From: CAZLBV01 sp964557845
GTDB lineage: Bacteria; Acidobacteriota; Aminicenantia; Aminicenantales; Aminicenantaceae
Assembly (NCBI GenBank): GCA_964557845.1
Contig: CAZLBV010000127.1
Location: 1-12,962, forward strand
Length of the DNA: 12,962 nt
Reading direction: 5' to 3'
Shown piece after piece: positions 1 to 8,600 of the stretch (position 1 is the first letter of the stretch; every line of letters starts with the position of its first letter). Position numbers and translations under genes: made by a program. The notes under the pieces were generated by a model that saw nothing but the letters and a program-made list of their open reading frames with translations, did not search any database and was not told the origin of the DNA.

Positions 1-33
1 AAGCTTTTCGAGGTGTCTACTGTTTCGGGGAAG

Positions 34-119
34 TCCTATCTTCCTGCTTCTATCTTCTACTTTTTTCATCTATTGGTTTTTCAATTTAACACTTATAACT
101 TAACATTTAACACTATTAA
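34..119. repeat. Degenerate short direct repeats in intergenic DNA
   Basis: The stretch 1-167 has no convincing gene. Inside it, CTATCTTC occurs twice (36-43 and 50-57). ATTTAACACT also occurs twice (84-93 and 105-114), offset by 21 bp, in a run of TTAAC/TTAAT-like words. It lies just downstream of the outer-membrane protein gene that ends at 168. A similar low-complexity element, on the other strand, sits at 12011-12080. It may be decayed tandem-repeat filler of the kind seen between genes in some environmental bacteria. I see no transposase, terminal inverted repeats or clear terminator, so its function is unknown. Confidence 0.4.
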
Positions 120-167
120 TTCTACCTGCCTTGTTTTTTTCCTTCAATCTTCTGGTGGTAATACAGT

Positions 168-917
168 TCAAAATGAATATCTTAAACCCAGAGTTACAAA
201 GTGCAGGAGGGCAAAATTATACACTTCCTCAACATTTGCGCCGCCCTCTAAGATCCGGTAACCAGCTCTGATCCGCAGTTTGTCATTCAACCGGTGTTGG
301 ATTGCCAGCAGGACATCTTCAGCCCTTCCCTGCCCTCCGGGAGAAGCCAATGCATCGCCTCTTAATAAAATACTGGTCTTATCGGAAAACGCATATTCCA
401 TAAGGAAATTGAGCAGCGGGACGAATCCAACATTGGTTTTTTCAGAAGCCTTATCCTCCCCGGATAATTTTACGGCAGCATCTCTTATTTTGGCCGTAAA
501 TCCCAATCCTATTTTCCATTTCTGGCTGTTTTTCAGTGTATACCGATAGGTCAGCCGGTAGGAATTAAATGTGTATCTGCCATCCAGCGGTACTCCTGCT
601 GAAAACTCTTCCTCAAAGAATATCACCGGAGTATTCAATTTTCCCGATGCTTGAATACTGAGAGGTGCATACAATGCAGAAATAGTATGTCTTTTATTAA
701 ATTGGATACCCATTCTAAGCCTATAGAAAATCGATGACTCCGCCTTCAAATCTTCTGTAAGGGAAAATCTGGTACCGGTATCACCTGGAATCTGAACATC
801 ATTATATCCATTGAAAACATATCCAGACTCGATGTCCAAAAACCACTGGGCTTCAGTTGCTATTGGACATAAGAAACAAACTGAACAAATTAATAATAAT
901 ACAACTATCTTATTCAT
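168..917 (-). CDS. Predicted outer-membrane beta-barrel protein, function unknown
   Basis: A 249-residue protein with a typical Sec signal peptide: Lys at position 3, a hydrophobic core at about residues 4-18, and a probable signal peptidase I cut after TEA near residue 23. The mature part alternates polar and hydrophobic residues in strand-like runs rich in Tyr, Phe and Arg, and it ends in Phe (RYSF), the usual C-terminal signature of BAM-inserted outer-membrane barrels. The length would suit an 8- to 12-strand barrel. I do not recognise a named family, so no substrate or role can be assigned. The start is supported by an AGGA-type ribosome binding site about 7 nt upstream of the ATG at 917-915. 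The gene stands alone, divergent from the histidine kinase at 1124; the 206-bp region between them carries an inverted repeat that could be an operator. Barrel nature is inferred from signal peptide, pattern and C-terminus, not from a family match. Confidence 0.75.
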   Translation of the reverse strand: MNKIVVLLLICSVCFLCPIATEAQWFLDIESGYVFNGYNDVQIPGDTGTRFSLTEDLKAESSIFYRLRMGIQFNKRHTISALYAPLSIQASGKLNTPVIFFEEEFSAGVPLDGRYTFNSYRLTYRYTLKNSQKWKIGLGFTAKIRDAAVKLSGEDKASEKTNVGFVPLLNFLMEYAFSDKTSILLRGDALASPGGQGRAEDVLLAIQHRLNDKLRIRAGYRILEGGANVEEVYNFALLHFVTLGLRYSF

Positions 918-943
918 TCATATTCCTATTAATTTAAAAATTA

Positions 944-964
944 TTTTGAAAATTGTTTTCAAAA
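944..964. promoter_or_regulatory. Candidate operator: 9-bp inverted repeat in divergent promoter region
   Basis: TTTTGAAAA at 944-952 is followed by TTG and then its exact reverse complement TTTTCAAAA at 956-964. The dyad lies 27-47 bp upstream of the outer-membrane protein start (917) and 160 bp upstream of the kinase start (1124), where a repressor or activator site for divergent genes would be expected. A weak plus-strand promoter can be drawn over it: TTGTTT at 953-958 and TATATT at 977-982, with an 18-bp spacer. No regulator gene is present in the window. The surrounding DNA is very AT-rich, so a dyad of this size could arise by chance. Confidence 0.3.
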
Positions 965-1123
965 CTATAAAAATACTATATTATATTTTCTCCAAATTGG
1001 AAAGGAATAAACATTTTAGAAGCCAGGGGTTTAATCATTCTTTCATACGATTTTACCTGGGACAGCATAATCCAACAATAATTAAAACGGTCCATTTCCC
1101 TGAAAAAAATAAAGGAGAAATCC

Positions 1124-2839
1124 ATGAATGATCAAGTTAATTCCGAAGATTTGATGAAAACGATTTCAGAGTTAACACAAAAATTAAACGAAGAAATCGA
1201 AACCAGGAAAAAAACCGAAAATGAAGCCATCAAAGCCAAAGAAACAGCCGAAGCTGCCAACCGGGTTAAGCATGACTTTCTGGCTAATATCAGCCATGAG
1301 ATCAGGACCCCAATGAATGCCATAATAGGGATGACCGGACTGCTGCTTGACACCGACCTGTCCAATGAACAACTCGATTATCTTGAAACCGTACGCACCA
1401 GTGCTTATTCCCTCCTTCAGATAATCAATGATATCCTTGATTTTTCTAAGATCGAAGATGGAAAACTGGATCTGGAAATGATCGAATTTGACCTGAGAAC
1501 CGCGGTTGAAGACGCCTCAGACATGATGGCTGCCCGAGCTCATGAAAAAGGATTGGAATTTATTTGCAACATTGATCCCAGTGTCCCTTCCCGTGTTATC
1601 GGAGACCCCGGAAGATTGAAACAGATCTTAGTTAATCTGGCCAGCAACGCTATAAAATTTACCGATGCCGGTGAAGTTATCATTCATGCCTCTCTGGCTA
1701 AAGAAACGATAAATAGAGCCATTATTAGATTTGAGATAACCGACACAGGCATTGGAATCCCCAGAGAGAATCAAAACCGGCTGTTCAAATCTTTCTCACA
1801 AATAGACGCATCCACTACCAGAAAATATGGTGGCGCAGGTCTTGGACTTGCTATTTCCAAGCAGTTAGTAGAAAACATGAGAGGGAGAATAGGAGTCGAG
1901 AGTGAATTGGGAAAGGGATCGAAATTCTGGTTTACCACGAATCTCCAGAAACAAAGAAAATTCCAAAAAGAACCTATTCCCATCCCATCAGATCTAACCA
2001 AGAAACGCATTTTAGTAGTCGATGATAACCGGACCAACCGGGAGATCCTGGGTAATTATCTTAAATCCTGGGGCTTTCAATACCGGGATGCAGAGAGCGG
2101 TCCGGAAGCGCTTCACCTTCTTTTTCAAGCCGTAGAAGAAAAGAATCCTTTTCATCTCGCTATAACCGACCATATGATGCCGGGAATGGATGGGGAAGAC
2201 CTGGGAAGAGCCATTAAGACTTCGACCATCCTCAAGGACACTATCCTGATGATGCTTACTTCAAGGGGCATGCGGGGAGATGCCATTCGCATGAAAAAGA
2301 TCGGCTTTTCAGCCTATCTTACAAAACCGGTAAAACGATCCTACCTTTTTGATTGTATCTTGACTGTTTTCTCTGAGCACCCCAAGCATAAAACCAGCAA
2401 ACACAAATCTTTATTTGTAACCCGACACTCAATTTCTGAAGCTAAAAAAAGTAAAATTCGCATTCTTGTGGCTGAAGATAACATCGTTAACCAAAAGCTG
2501 GCCTTAAAACTGATCGATAAATTTGGATTTCAGGCAGATGCCGTTGTCAATGGAAAAGAAGCTATTTCCGTGTTGGAAAAAGAGGACTACGATATCGTAC
2601 TCATGGATATCCAGATGCCGGAAATGGATGGCTTCGAGGCAACGAAAGTTATAAGAAATCCAGGTTCAAAAGTGATGGATCATGATATTCCCATTATCGC
2701 AATGACTGCTCATGCTTTGAAAGGAGACCGGGAACGCTGTTTTGAAATGGGAATGGATGATTACATCCCCAAACCCATCGAACCTAAAGATCTCCTTGAG
2801 ATGATCGAAAAATACATTTCTTATATGGATCAGGAATAA
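1124..2839 (+). CDS. Soluble hybrid histidine kinase with two receiver domains (HisKA-HATPase-REC-REC)
   Basis: A 571-residue BarA/GacS-like hybrid kinase. Residues 8-45 form a charged coiled coil that leads straight into the HisKA domain, where SHEIRTP carries the phosphoacceptor His58. The HATPase_c domain follows at about 165-285, with an N-box (NLASNAIKF), G1 box (DTGIGIP) and GAGLGL box. REC1 (about 295-415) has acidic Asp300/Asp301, phosphoacceptor Asp349 (in TDHMMPGMDG) and Lys401. REC2 (about 445-567) has Glu451/Asp452, phosphoacceptor Asp495 (MDIQMPEMDG) and Lys550. All catalytic residues look intact. There is no signal peptide, membrane segment, PAS/GAF domain, HPt domain or DNA-binding output. 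It should therefore be cytosolic, take its input from a partner protein, and pass phosphate to an HPt or regulator encoded elsewhere. The start is supported by GGAG at 1114-1117, 6 nt before the ATG. The RND efflux operon begins 176-221 bp downstream on the same strand; a regulatory link is only inferred from position. Confidence 0.93.
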   Translation: MNDQVNSEDLMKTISELTQKLNEEIETRKKTENEAIKAKETAEAANRVKHDFLANISHEIRTPMNAIIGMTGLLLDTDLSNEQLDYLETVRTSAYSLLQIINDILDFSKIEDGKLDLEMIEFDLRTAVEDASDMMAARAHEKGLEFICNIDPSVPSRVIGDPGRLKQILVNLASNAIKFTDAGEVIIHASLAKETINRAIIRFEITDTGIGIPRENQNRLFKSFSQIDASTTRKYGGAGLGLAISKQLVENMRGRIGVESELGKGSKFWFTTNLQKQRKFQKEPIPIPSDLTKKRILVVDDNRTNREILGNYLKSWGFQYRDAESGPEALHLLFQAVEEKNPFHLAITDHMMPGMDGEDLGRAIKTSTILKDTILMMLTSRGMRGDAIRMKKIGFSAYLTKPVKRSYLFDCILTVFSEHPKHKTSKHKSLFVTRHSISEAKKSKIRILVAEDNIVNQKLALKLIDKFGFQADAVVNGKEAISVLEKEDYDIVLMDIQMPEMDGFEATKVIRNPGSKVMDHDIPIIAMTAHALKGDRERCFEMGMDDYIPKPIEPKDLLEMIEKYISYMDQE

Positions 2840-2886
2840 ATCTTTTCTTGATTTGTTTATAAATTAATATATTAAAAGAGTTTAAA

Positions 2887-2953
2887 TAATATAATATTTA
2901 TGTTATTATATTAATTTTATAAACTTAATATAAATTAATTTTATTAATTTATA
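2887..2953. promoter_or_regulatory. AT-rich leader with two inverted repeats upstream of efflux operon
   Basis: The spacer 2840-3015 holds no gene and is almost pure A/T from 2850 to 2955. It contains a 10-bp inverted repeat, TAATATAATA at 2887-2896 and TATTATATTA at 2904-2913. It also has a stronger 11-bp one, TATAAATTAAT at 2929-2939 and ATTAATTTATA at 2943-2953, with spacer TTT. TTAATTTTAT is directly repeated at 2911-2920 and 2935-2944. A possible promoter uses TTAATA (2925-2930) and TATACT (2950-2955) with a long 19-bp spacer, so the second dyad would overlap it as an operator might. In DNA this AT-rich such dyads are partly expected by chance. Confidence 0.3.
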
Positions 2954-2969
2954 CTTAAAGGGAAAAAGA

Positions 2970-2987
2970 CGGACTTCCCATAGTCCG
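2970..2987 (+). other. Small stem-loop in the leader of the efflux operon
   Basis: CGGACT (2970-2975), loop TCCCAT, and AGTCCG (2982-2987) form a perfect 6-bp GC-containing hairpin, conspicuous in its AT-rich surroundings. It lies 73 nt upstream of the ATG at 3061. On the plus strand the nearest T-run (3001-3008) is 13 nt away, too far for a standard intrinsic terminator. On the minus strand it is followed by CTTTTT, but no minus-strand gene runs into it. It may be a stabilising element near the 5' end of the mRNA or a weak attenuator. It matches no riboswitch I recognise. Confidence 0.3.
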
Positions 2988-3060
2988 AAAAATCTATTCC
3001 TTTTTTTTAAATCCCTTGAATTTAGATATAAAGGAAATATTTATAACAAAAAGGAATGTC

Positions 3061-4470
3061 ATGTTAAATAAAAACACGACTGCAAGAATAAAATCAAGAA
3101 GAGTTAAAATTTTTTCTTATATAGGCCTGTCTGTACTGTTTTTTTGCTGGCTAAAGTCTTTTTCTGGTGCACAGGAAACAACAAAATATTTTTCACTCAA
3201 AGAAGCCAGAACATATGCACTGCAGCACAATTATGATGTTAAGAAATCACTTTTGGATCTGGAAACTGCAAAAACAAAATTAAAAGAGACTGTGGCTTCA
3301 GGCCTCCCCCAATTATCTTCAACCATAAACTATAATAACAACCTGAAATTAGCCACCAGTCTAATACCCAATTTTTTTGATGGGAAACCAGAAGAAAAAA
3401 TTCCGGTCCAGTTCGGCACCCAACATAACGCCAGTGCTAATCTTACGGTGCAGCAGTTGGTTTTCAGCGGAAGTTACTTTGTGGGGCTTCAAACCGCTGC
3501 CATTTACCGGCAAATGGCAGAACAAGGCCTTGAGGTAAAAAACCTAGATATCGAAAAAACAATCACCGACACTTACTTTTTAATCTTGGTTTCAAAGGAA
3601 AATGAAAAAATTTTAGGTGCTAATCTAAAAAATCTGGAAAAAACACAATTCGAAATAAAGGAAAGAAATAGAGAAGGATTTGTTGCGCAGACAGATGTAG
3701 ACCTTATTCAAATCTCTGTTACCACCTTGAAAAACGGACTTCAAACCGCACAAAAACAAAGTGAAATCGCCTATAAATTGCTGAAGTTTCAAATGGGATT
3801 GGAGTTGGAAGAAAAGATAGAACTGAGCGACACCTTAGAGACTATAGAAAACGCTTTAGATATCCAAAAATCATTAGAAACTGAATTTAGTCTTGAAGAC
3901 AGCCTCGATTATAATTTCTTAGTTACCCAGGAAAAACTGGCAGAATTGGCTCTCAAAAATGAAAAAGTAAAATCCTTGCCCACTGTTGCTGCTTTTTTTA
4001 CCTACCAGCAAAACGCATTCCGAGATAGTTTTAATTTTTTTAATCTCAATAAAAAATGGTTCCCGCTCCAAATACTGGGATTAACAGTCTCTATCCCTCT
4101 CTTCACCAGTGGAGCCCAGAAGGCCAGAGTACAGCAGGCAGCTCTTGCCCTTGAAAAAGCAAAAACGACACGTATGCAGGTATCCCAAGGGCTTAAATTA
4201 GAAATCCAACAGGCCAAAATCAACCTAAACTCTTCTTACGAGAATTATCTGAACGCTAAAGCAAATATGGAATTATCTGAACGAGTATATAACTCAACTT
4301 TAGTTGAATATAAAGAAGGGATGGCCTCAAGTATGGAATTGACGCAAACATATGATAAATATTTATCTGCCCAATCCCAGTATGTTCAGGCCCTATCCGC
4401 ACTTTTTAAAGCAAAAAATCAACTTGATAGAATTACCAATAATTATAGTACGGAAAAAGGACAAGAATAA
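3061..4470 (+). CDS. TolC-family outer-membrane efflux channel
   Basis: The outer-membrane exit duct of the RND pump encoded downstream. The reading frame opens at a TTG at 3016, but the ATG at 3061 has AAGGA (3051-3055) 5 nt upstream and gives a normal signal peptide, so I place the start there (469 residues). The N-terminus has a basic region (RIKSRR), a hydrophobic core (about residues 19-31) and a likely cut near SFSGA/QE. The mature protein shows the two-repeat outer-membrane efflux protein pattern: long amphipathic helices rich in Ala, Gln, Leu and Lys, with an early SLKEARTYALQHN segment typical of the family's first helix and a second repeat from about residue 280 that includes SIPLFTSGAQKARVQQA. 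The length fits the family (about 430-490). Its stop codon overlaps the ATG of the adaptor gene by one base (TAATG), indicating translational coupling. Confidence 0.92.
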   Translation: MLNKNTTARIKSRRVKIFSYIGLSVLFFCWLKSFSGAQETTKYFSLKEARTYALQHNYDVKKSLLDLETAKTKLKETVASGLPQLSSTINYNNNLKLATSLIPNFFDGKPEEKIPVQFGTQHNASANLTVQQLVFSGSYFVGLQTAAIYRQMAEQGLEVKNLDIEKTITDTYFLILVSKENEKILGANLKNLEKTQFEIKERNREGFVAQTDVDLIQISVTTLKNGLQTAQKQSEIAYKLLKFQMGLELEEKIELSDTLETIENALDIQKSLETEFSLEDSLDYNFLVTQEKLAELALKNEKVKSLPTVAAFFTYQQNAFRDSFNFFNLNKKWFPLQILGLTVSIPLFTSGAQKARVQQAALALEKAKTTRMQVSQGLKLEIQQAKINLNSSYENYLNAKANMELSERVYNSTLVEYKEGMASSMELTQTYDKYLSAQSQYVQALSALFKAKNQLDRITNNYSTEKGQE

Positions 4471-5597
4471 TGAAAAAATCTATTTTTATAATTCTATACG
4501 GAATATACTTCCTTGCAGCCTGTCAGCCCGGCTCCAAACAAGCTCAACTTGCTCAATTGGAAAAGGAACGAGAAGCACTGACAGAGAAAATCGAAAAACT
4601 CAAAGCAGAACTATCCGGAAACGAAGCAATCTCCAATAATAACCAAATTCCTCATGTCCGCATCAAAAAGATCGAGTCATCAGACTTCAGGCACTTTATT
4701 CAAGTCCAGGGAACAGTGGAATCAGATAATAATATTATGGTTTCTTCCCGGGCATCAGGATTGATAAAAAATATTTATGTCAAAGCAGGAGATAGAATCT
4801 CCAAAGGTCAGCTGCTTGCTGACATAGATGGGGCTATTATTGAAAGTAGCCTCGCTGAATTAGACCATGCGCTTGGTCTGGCTAATACCATTTACGAACG
4901 ACAGAAAAGACTATGGGACAAAAAAATCGGTAGTGAAATTGAATTTCTGCAGGCAAAAAATAATAAAGAAAGCCTTGAAAAAAAGATGCTTACTTTACAG
5001 GAACAGTATAAACTGACAAAAATCACGGTCCCTATAACCGGAACGATCGATGCCGTTCTAATAAAAGAAGGTGAGATGACAGCGGCTGGAATGCCGGCCA
5101 TACGGGTTGTTCAGCTTTCCCGCTTGAAGATCACGGCTTCTCTATCGGAAACCTATATATCCAATATCCAGAGCAACAATCAGGTCAAGGTAGAAATTCC
5201 CGTGATTAACAGGAAATTCAACCAGAAGATCGATTCAGTTTCCCAAATCATCGATCCTCAAAGCCGAACCTTTCGTGTAGAGATACCTGTCCCAAAAGAA
5301 CAAAAAGATCTTAAACCAAATATGCTGGCAGTAGTAACAATCAACGATTATTTTAATCCTGAAGCTCTTTCTATCCCCCAGAACATCATTCAAGCAACCG
5401 GGACCAGCCAATTTTTATTTACAGCAGAAGAAAAAAATGGAAAATGGACCGCGAACAAACGCTATATCGTCACGGGTAAAGATTTTGACAACCAGATCGA
5501 GGTCAAAGAAGGTTTGGCACCGGGAGAATTCGTCGTGATTTTCGGTTATCAAAATCTTGCAGACGGACAAATAGTTGCAATTGACAATCCGGAATAA
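4470..5597 (+). CDS. RND efflux periplasmic adaptor (membrane fusion protein), lipoprotein
   Basis: A 375-residue HlyD/AcrA-type adaptor that should bridge the inner-membrane pump and the TolC-like channel. The signal peptide ends in a lipobox (LAAC) with the lipidated Cys at residue 18. A short coiled coil follows at about 24-50 (LEKEREALTEKIEKLKAEL), then the first half of the lipoyl/barrel-sandwich domain (around 85-115: SRASGLIKNIYVKAGD and KGQLLADID). Next come an alpha-helical hairpin of modest length (about 120-175), the second lipoyl half (ITVPITGTIDAVLIKEGE), a beta-barrel domain and a C-terminal membrane-proximal domain. Residue +2 after the lipid Cys is Gln, not the Asp that retains such proteins at the inner membrane in E. 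coli; that rule may not apply in this phylum. The ATG overlaps the TolC-family stop codon by one base, and the pump gene follows after 21 nt. The coiled coil before the barrel-sandwich domain is, as I recall, common in Bacteroidota-like adaptors. Confidence 0.93.
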   Translation: MKKSIFIILYGIYFLAACQPGSKQAQLAQLEKEREALTEKIEKLKAELSGNEAISNNNQIPHVRIKKIESSDFRHFIQVQGTVESDNNIMVSSRASGLIKNIYVKAGDRISKGQLLADIDGAIIESSLAELDHALGLANTIYERQKRLWDKKIGSEIEFLQAKNNKESLEKKMLTLQEQYKLTKITVPITGTIDAVLIKEGEMTAAGMPAIRVVQLSRLKITASLSETYISNIQSNNQVKVEIPVINRKFNQKIDSVSQIIDPQSRTFRVEIPVPKEQKDLKPNMLAVVTINDYFNPEALSIPQNIIQATGTSQFLFTAEEKNGKWTANKRYIVTGKDFDNQIEVKEGLAPGEFVVIFGYQNLADGQIVAIDNPE

Positions 5598-5618
5598 AGA
5601 CAACATCAAAGGAAAAAC

Positions 5619-8600
5619 ATGAAATCCAAGGAATTCAAATTAACTAATCTGGCTGTCGATAACAAAACCACTATATTCATTTTCACCGTCCTGCTTCTCA
5701 TCTTCGGATATATGCAGTACCAAGCTACTCCTAAGGAAAAAATGCCGGAAATTGTATTCCCCTATTATATGGTCACTACCATCCACCCCGGGACATCACC
5801 GGCGGATATGGAAAACCTTATAACCAGGCCCACAGAAAAACAATTAAAAGGAATAAATGGTGTCAAACATATCAATAGTAATTCCATTCAGGATTTTTCA
5901 TCTATTTTTATAGAGTTTGAATTGAGCGCGGATGACACCCAGGCCTATCTCGATGTAAAACAAGCCGTAGATGATGCTAGAGGAGAACTCCCAACCGATC
6001 TATTTCAAGAACCAGAGATCAACCGGATAGATCTATCCGAAATCCCCATTCTTTTTATCAACCTATCAGGGGATGTGGGGCTGGTTAAACTTAAAGAATA
6101 TGCAGATACCCTTCAGGATGAGATTGAAAGCCTGGAAGAGATTACCCGGGTTGACATTGCCGGTGCCCTGGACAGAGAAATTCAGATCAACGTAGACCTA
6201 TATAAAATGCAGGCAGCCGACCTGTCATTTAATTCGATCAGAAATTCAGTTGCTTCCGAAAACCTCACCATGTCTGGAGGCCGGATAGACACAGATGGCA
6301 TGCGACGGAATATGCGCATCGTGGGTGAATTCACAACGATCAAAGAGATCGAAGACATACTCCTCCAAGAAGGAATTTATCTAAAGAACATCGCAGACAT
6401 AAAGGACGGATATAAAGACAGGGAAAGCTATGCCCGGCTCAACTCCGAAGATGTTGTTACCCTAAATGTGATAAAAAAAAGCGGAAAAAATCTGATCTAT
6501 GCCGTTGATAAGATCACCAAAATCGTTGAAGATTTTAAAAAGACCGCTTCTGAGAATCTTCGGATCACACTCACAGGAGACAGCAGCACCCAAACACGCA
6601 ACAGTGTAAGCGACCTTTTTAATACCATCATCCTGGGATTCATAGTTGTCGTTTTTGTTCTTATGTTCTTTATGGGAGAAACCAATGCTTTATTTGTTGG
6701 TATAGCCATTCCCCTGTCCATGATCATCGCTTTTATATTCATACCTGTAGTGGGATTCACTATGAATATGGTAGTGTTGATGTCTTTTATTTTAGTACTT
6801 GGGATCGTCGTCGATAATTCCATCGTTGTCGTGGAAAACATATACCGCCATTTTACCACAACAAAAGGACTTTCTATCACTGCGGCAACAAAACGAGGGA
6901 CCGGAGAAGTGGCCTTAGCTGTATTCACCGGAACTTTAACCACTATAGCTCCCTTTTTCCCACTTATATTCACGCCGGGAATACCCGGAAAATTCATGTC
7001 ATTTCTTCCGATCACCATTATTATTGCTCTTACCGCATCCATGCTGGTGGCCTATATCATTAATCCGGTCTTTGCCGTTGCTTTTATGAAGGAAAAAATC
7101 AATAACAATGATGCCGAAAACAAAAAATTAAATCCAAAGAAAATTGCAATTCTCTTGATCGTAACCATTCTTACAGTGATATTTTATTTTCTAAAAATAA
7201 ATTTTTTGGCCGTTTTTTTCACCACTGCAATTATTCTATATCTTTTATTTAAATTCGTTCTTCATTATCTAATCGATAGATTTCAATGCTGTCTGCTTCC
7301 CCGTTTTGTCGAACTGTATAAAAAAACTCTATCTTTTTTTATCAAGGGCAAACGACCTTATTGGGTTGTAATATCGATAATTATGCTTCTGTTTTTATCA
7401 TTTTTTCTTATGCGTCTCAGCCCTCCCCGCATTATCTTTTTTCCTTCAGGTGATCCCAACTCCCTATATGTTTATATAACTATGCCGGAAGGCACCCATA
7501 TCGATGTAACTAATGAGGTCTGTCAGGAAGTAGAAAACCGGGTATTTAAAATAATCGGGAGAGACAATCCGGACGTGGAATCCGTGGTCTCCAATGTTGC
7601 TGTCAATGCCGGCAGTGGTATGTTCGACCGCTTCACCCAGGATAAACTGGCTAAAATCACCATTTCATTTGTTGAATATAAATATAGAACCGGCCCAAAA
7701 TCCACCCGTAAGTACCTCGACGAGCTTAGGAGTGAATTGAAAGGAATTCCAGGAGCAGAGATCCGTATAGACAGAGAAGCCATGGGACCTCCATCCGGTA
7801 TGCCTATCAACATTGAGATTTCCGGAGATGATATCTCAGAATTAATCTCTATCAGCACCAGGCTGGAAGCTTTCATAAAATCCATAGGAATTCGAGGTGT
7901 GGAAAAATTTAAATCGAGCATGGAAACCAATAAACCGGAAATAATCCTGAGCATAGATAGAGACAAAGCTAATCAGTTAGGTTTGAATACAGCCCAAATA
8001 GGCATGAACCTTAGAACCGCGATCTATGGATCAGAAATATCTGAATTCAAAGAGGGTGAAGAAGAATATCCCATTCAGCTTCGTTTGGATAAAAAATTCC
8101 GAGATAATATCGACATCTTGCTCAGTCTGGAGATATCAACTCAGGGAGGCAATAATGGGCCGCCCAATAAAATCCCTTTATCCGCTGTTGCCGATATTTC
8201 TTATCAAACCAGTTATGGGGGAATAACCCGGTTGGATAACAAAAGAGTGATCACCCTCTCTTCCAATGTACTAAGCGGATATAATGCCAACGAAATTATC
8301 AGACAGATACAAGCGGTCTTGCCTGAATTTGAACTCAAGGAAGGATATGAAGTCAATTTCACCGGAGAACAAGACATGCAAGCTGAAGTAGGCGGTTTTC
8401 TATTTAAAGCCTTCTTTATCGCTCTGGCCCTGATCTTTATTATTCTGGTTGCGCAATTCAATTCCATAACCAAACCTCTCATAATCATCATCCAAATATT
8501 CTTCAGCTTAACCGGAGTTCTTCTAGGTTTTAGCATTTTTAAACTTGAATTTTCTGTAATGATGGCAGGAATGGGAATTATCGCCGTGGCGGGGATCGTA

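Noticed and set aside
1..6. HindIII site (AAGCTT) exactly at the window start, possible clone boundary
   Set aside because: A single restriction site at an edge is weak evidence; another AAGCTT occurs at about 12893 within a gene, and no vector sequence is visible.
13..261. Plus-strand 82-codon open frame at the window start
   Set aside because: It is low-complexity sequence covering intergenic repeats and the 3' end of the minus-strand barrel gene; its composition is not protein-like and it has no convincing ribosome binding site.
811..1131. Plus-strand 106-codon open frame across the divergent promoter region
   Set aside because: It starts inside the outer-membrane protein gene on the other strand, runs through the AT-rich promoter and overlaps the kinase start. 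No ribosome binding site or family resemblance supports it.
3016..3060. TTG at 3016 as the start of the TolC-family gene
   Set aside because: It would add 15 residues ahead of an already long signal-peptide basic region, and it lacks a ribosome binding site as good as the AAGGA before the ATG at 3061.
6497..7042. Long minus-strand open frame (181 codons) inside the RND pump gene, with others at 7523-7966 and 8213-8614
   Set aside because: They are antisense to well-conserved pump sequence, with biased composition typical of shadow frames, and show no motif or start signal of their own.
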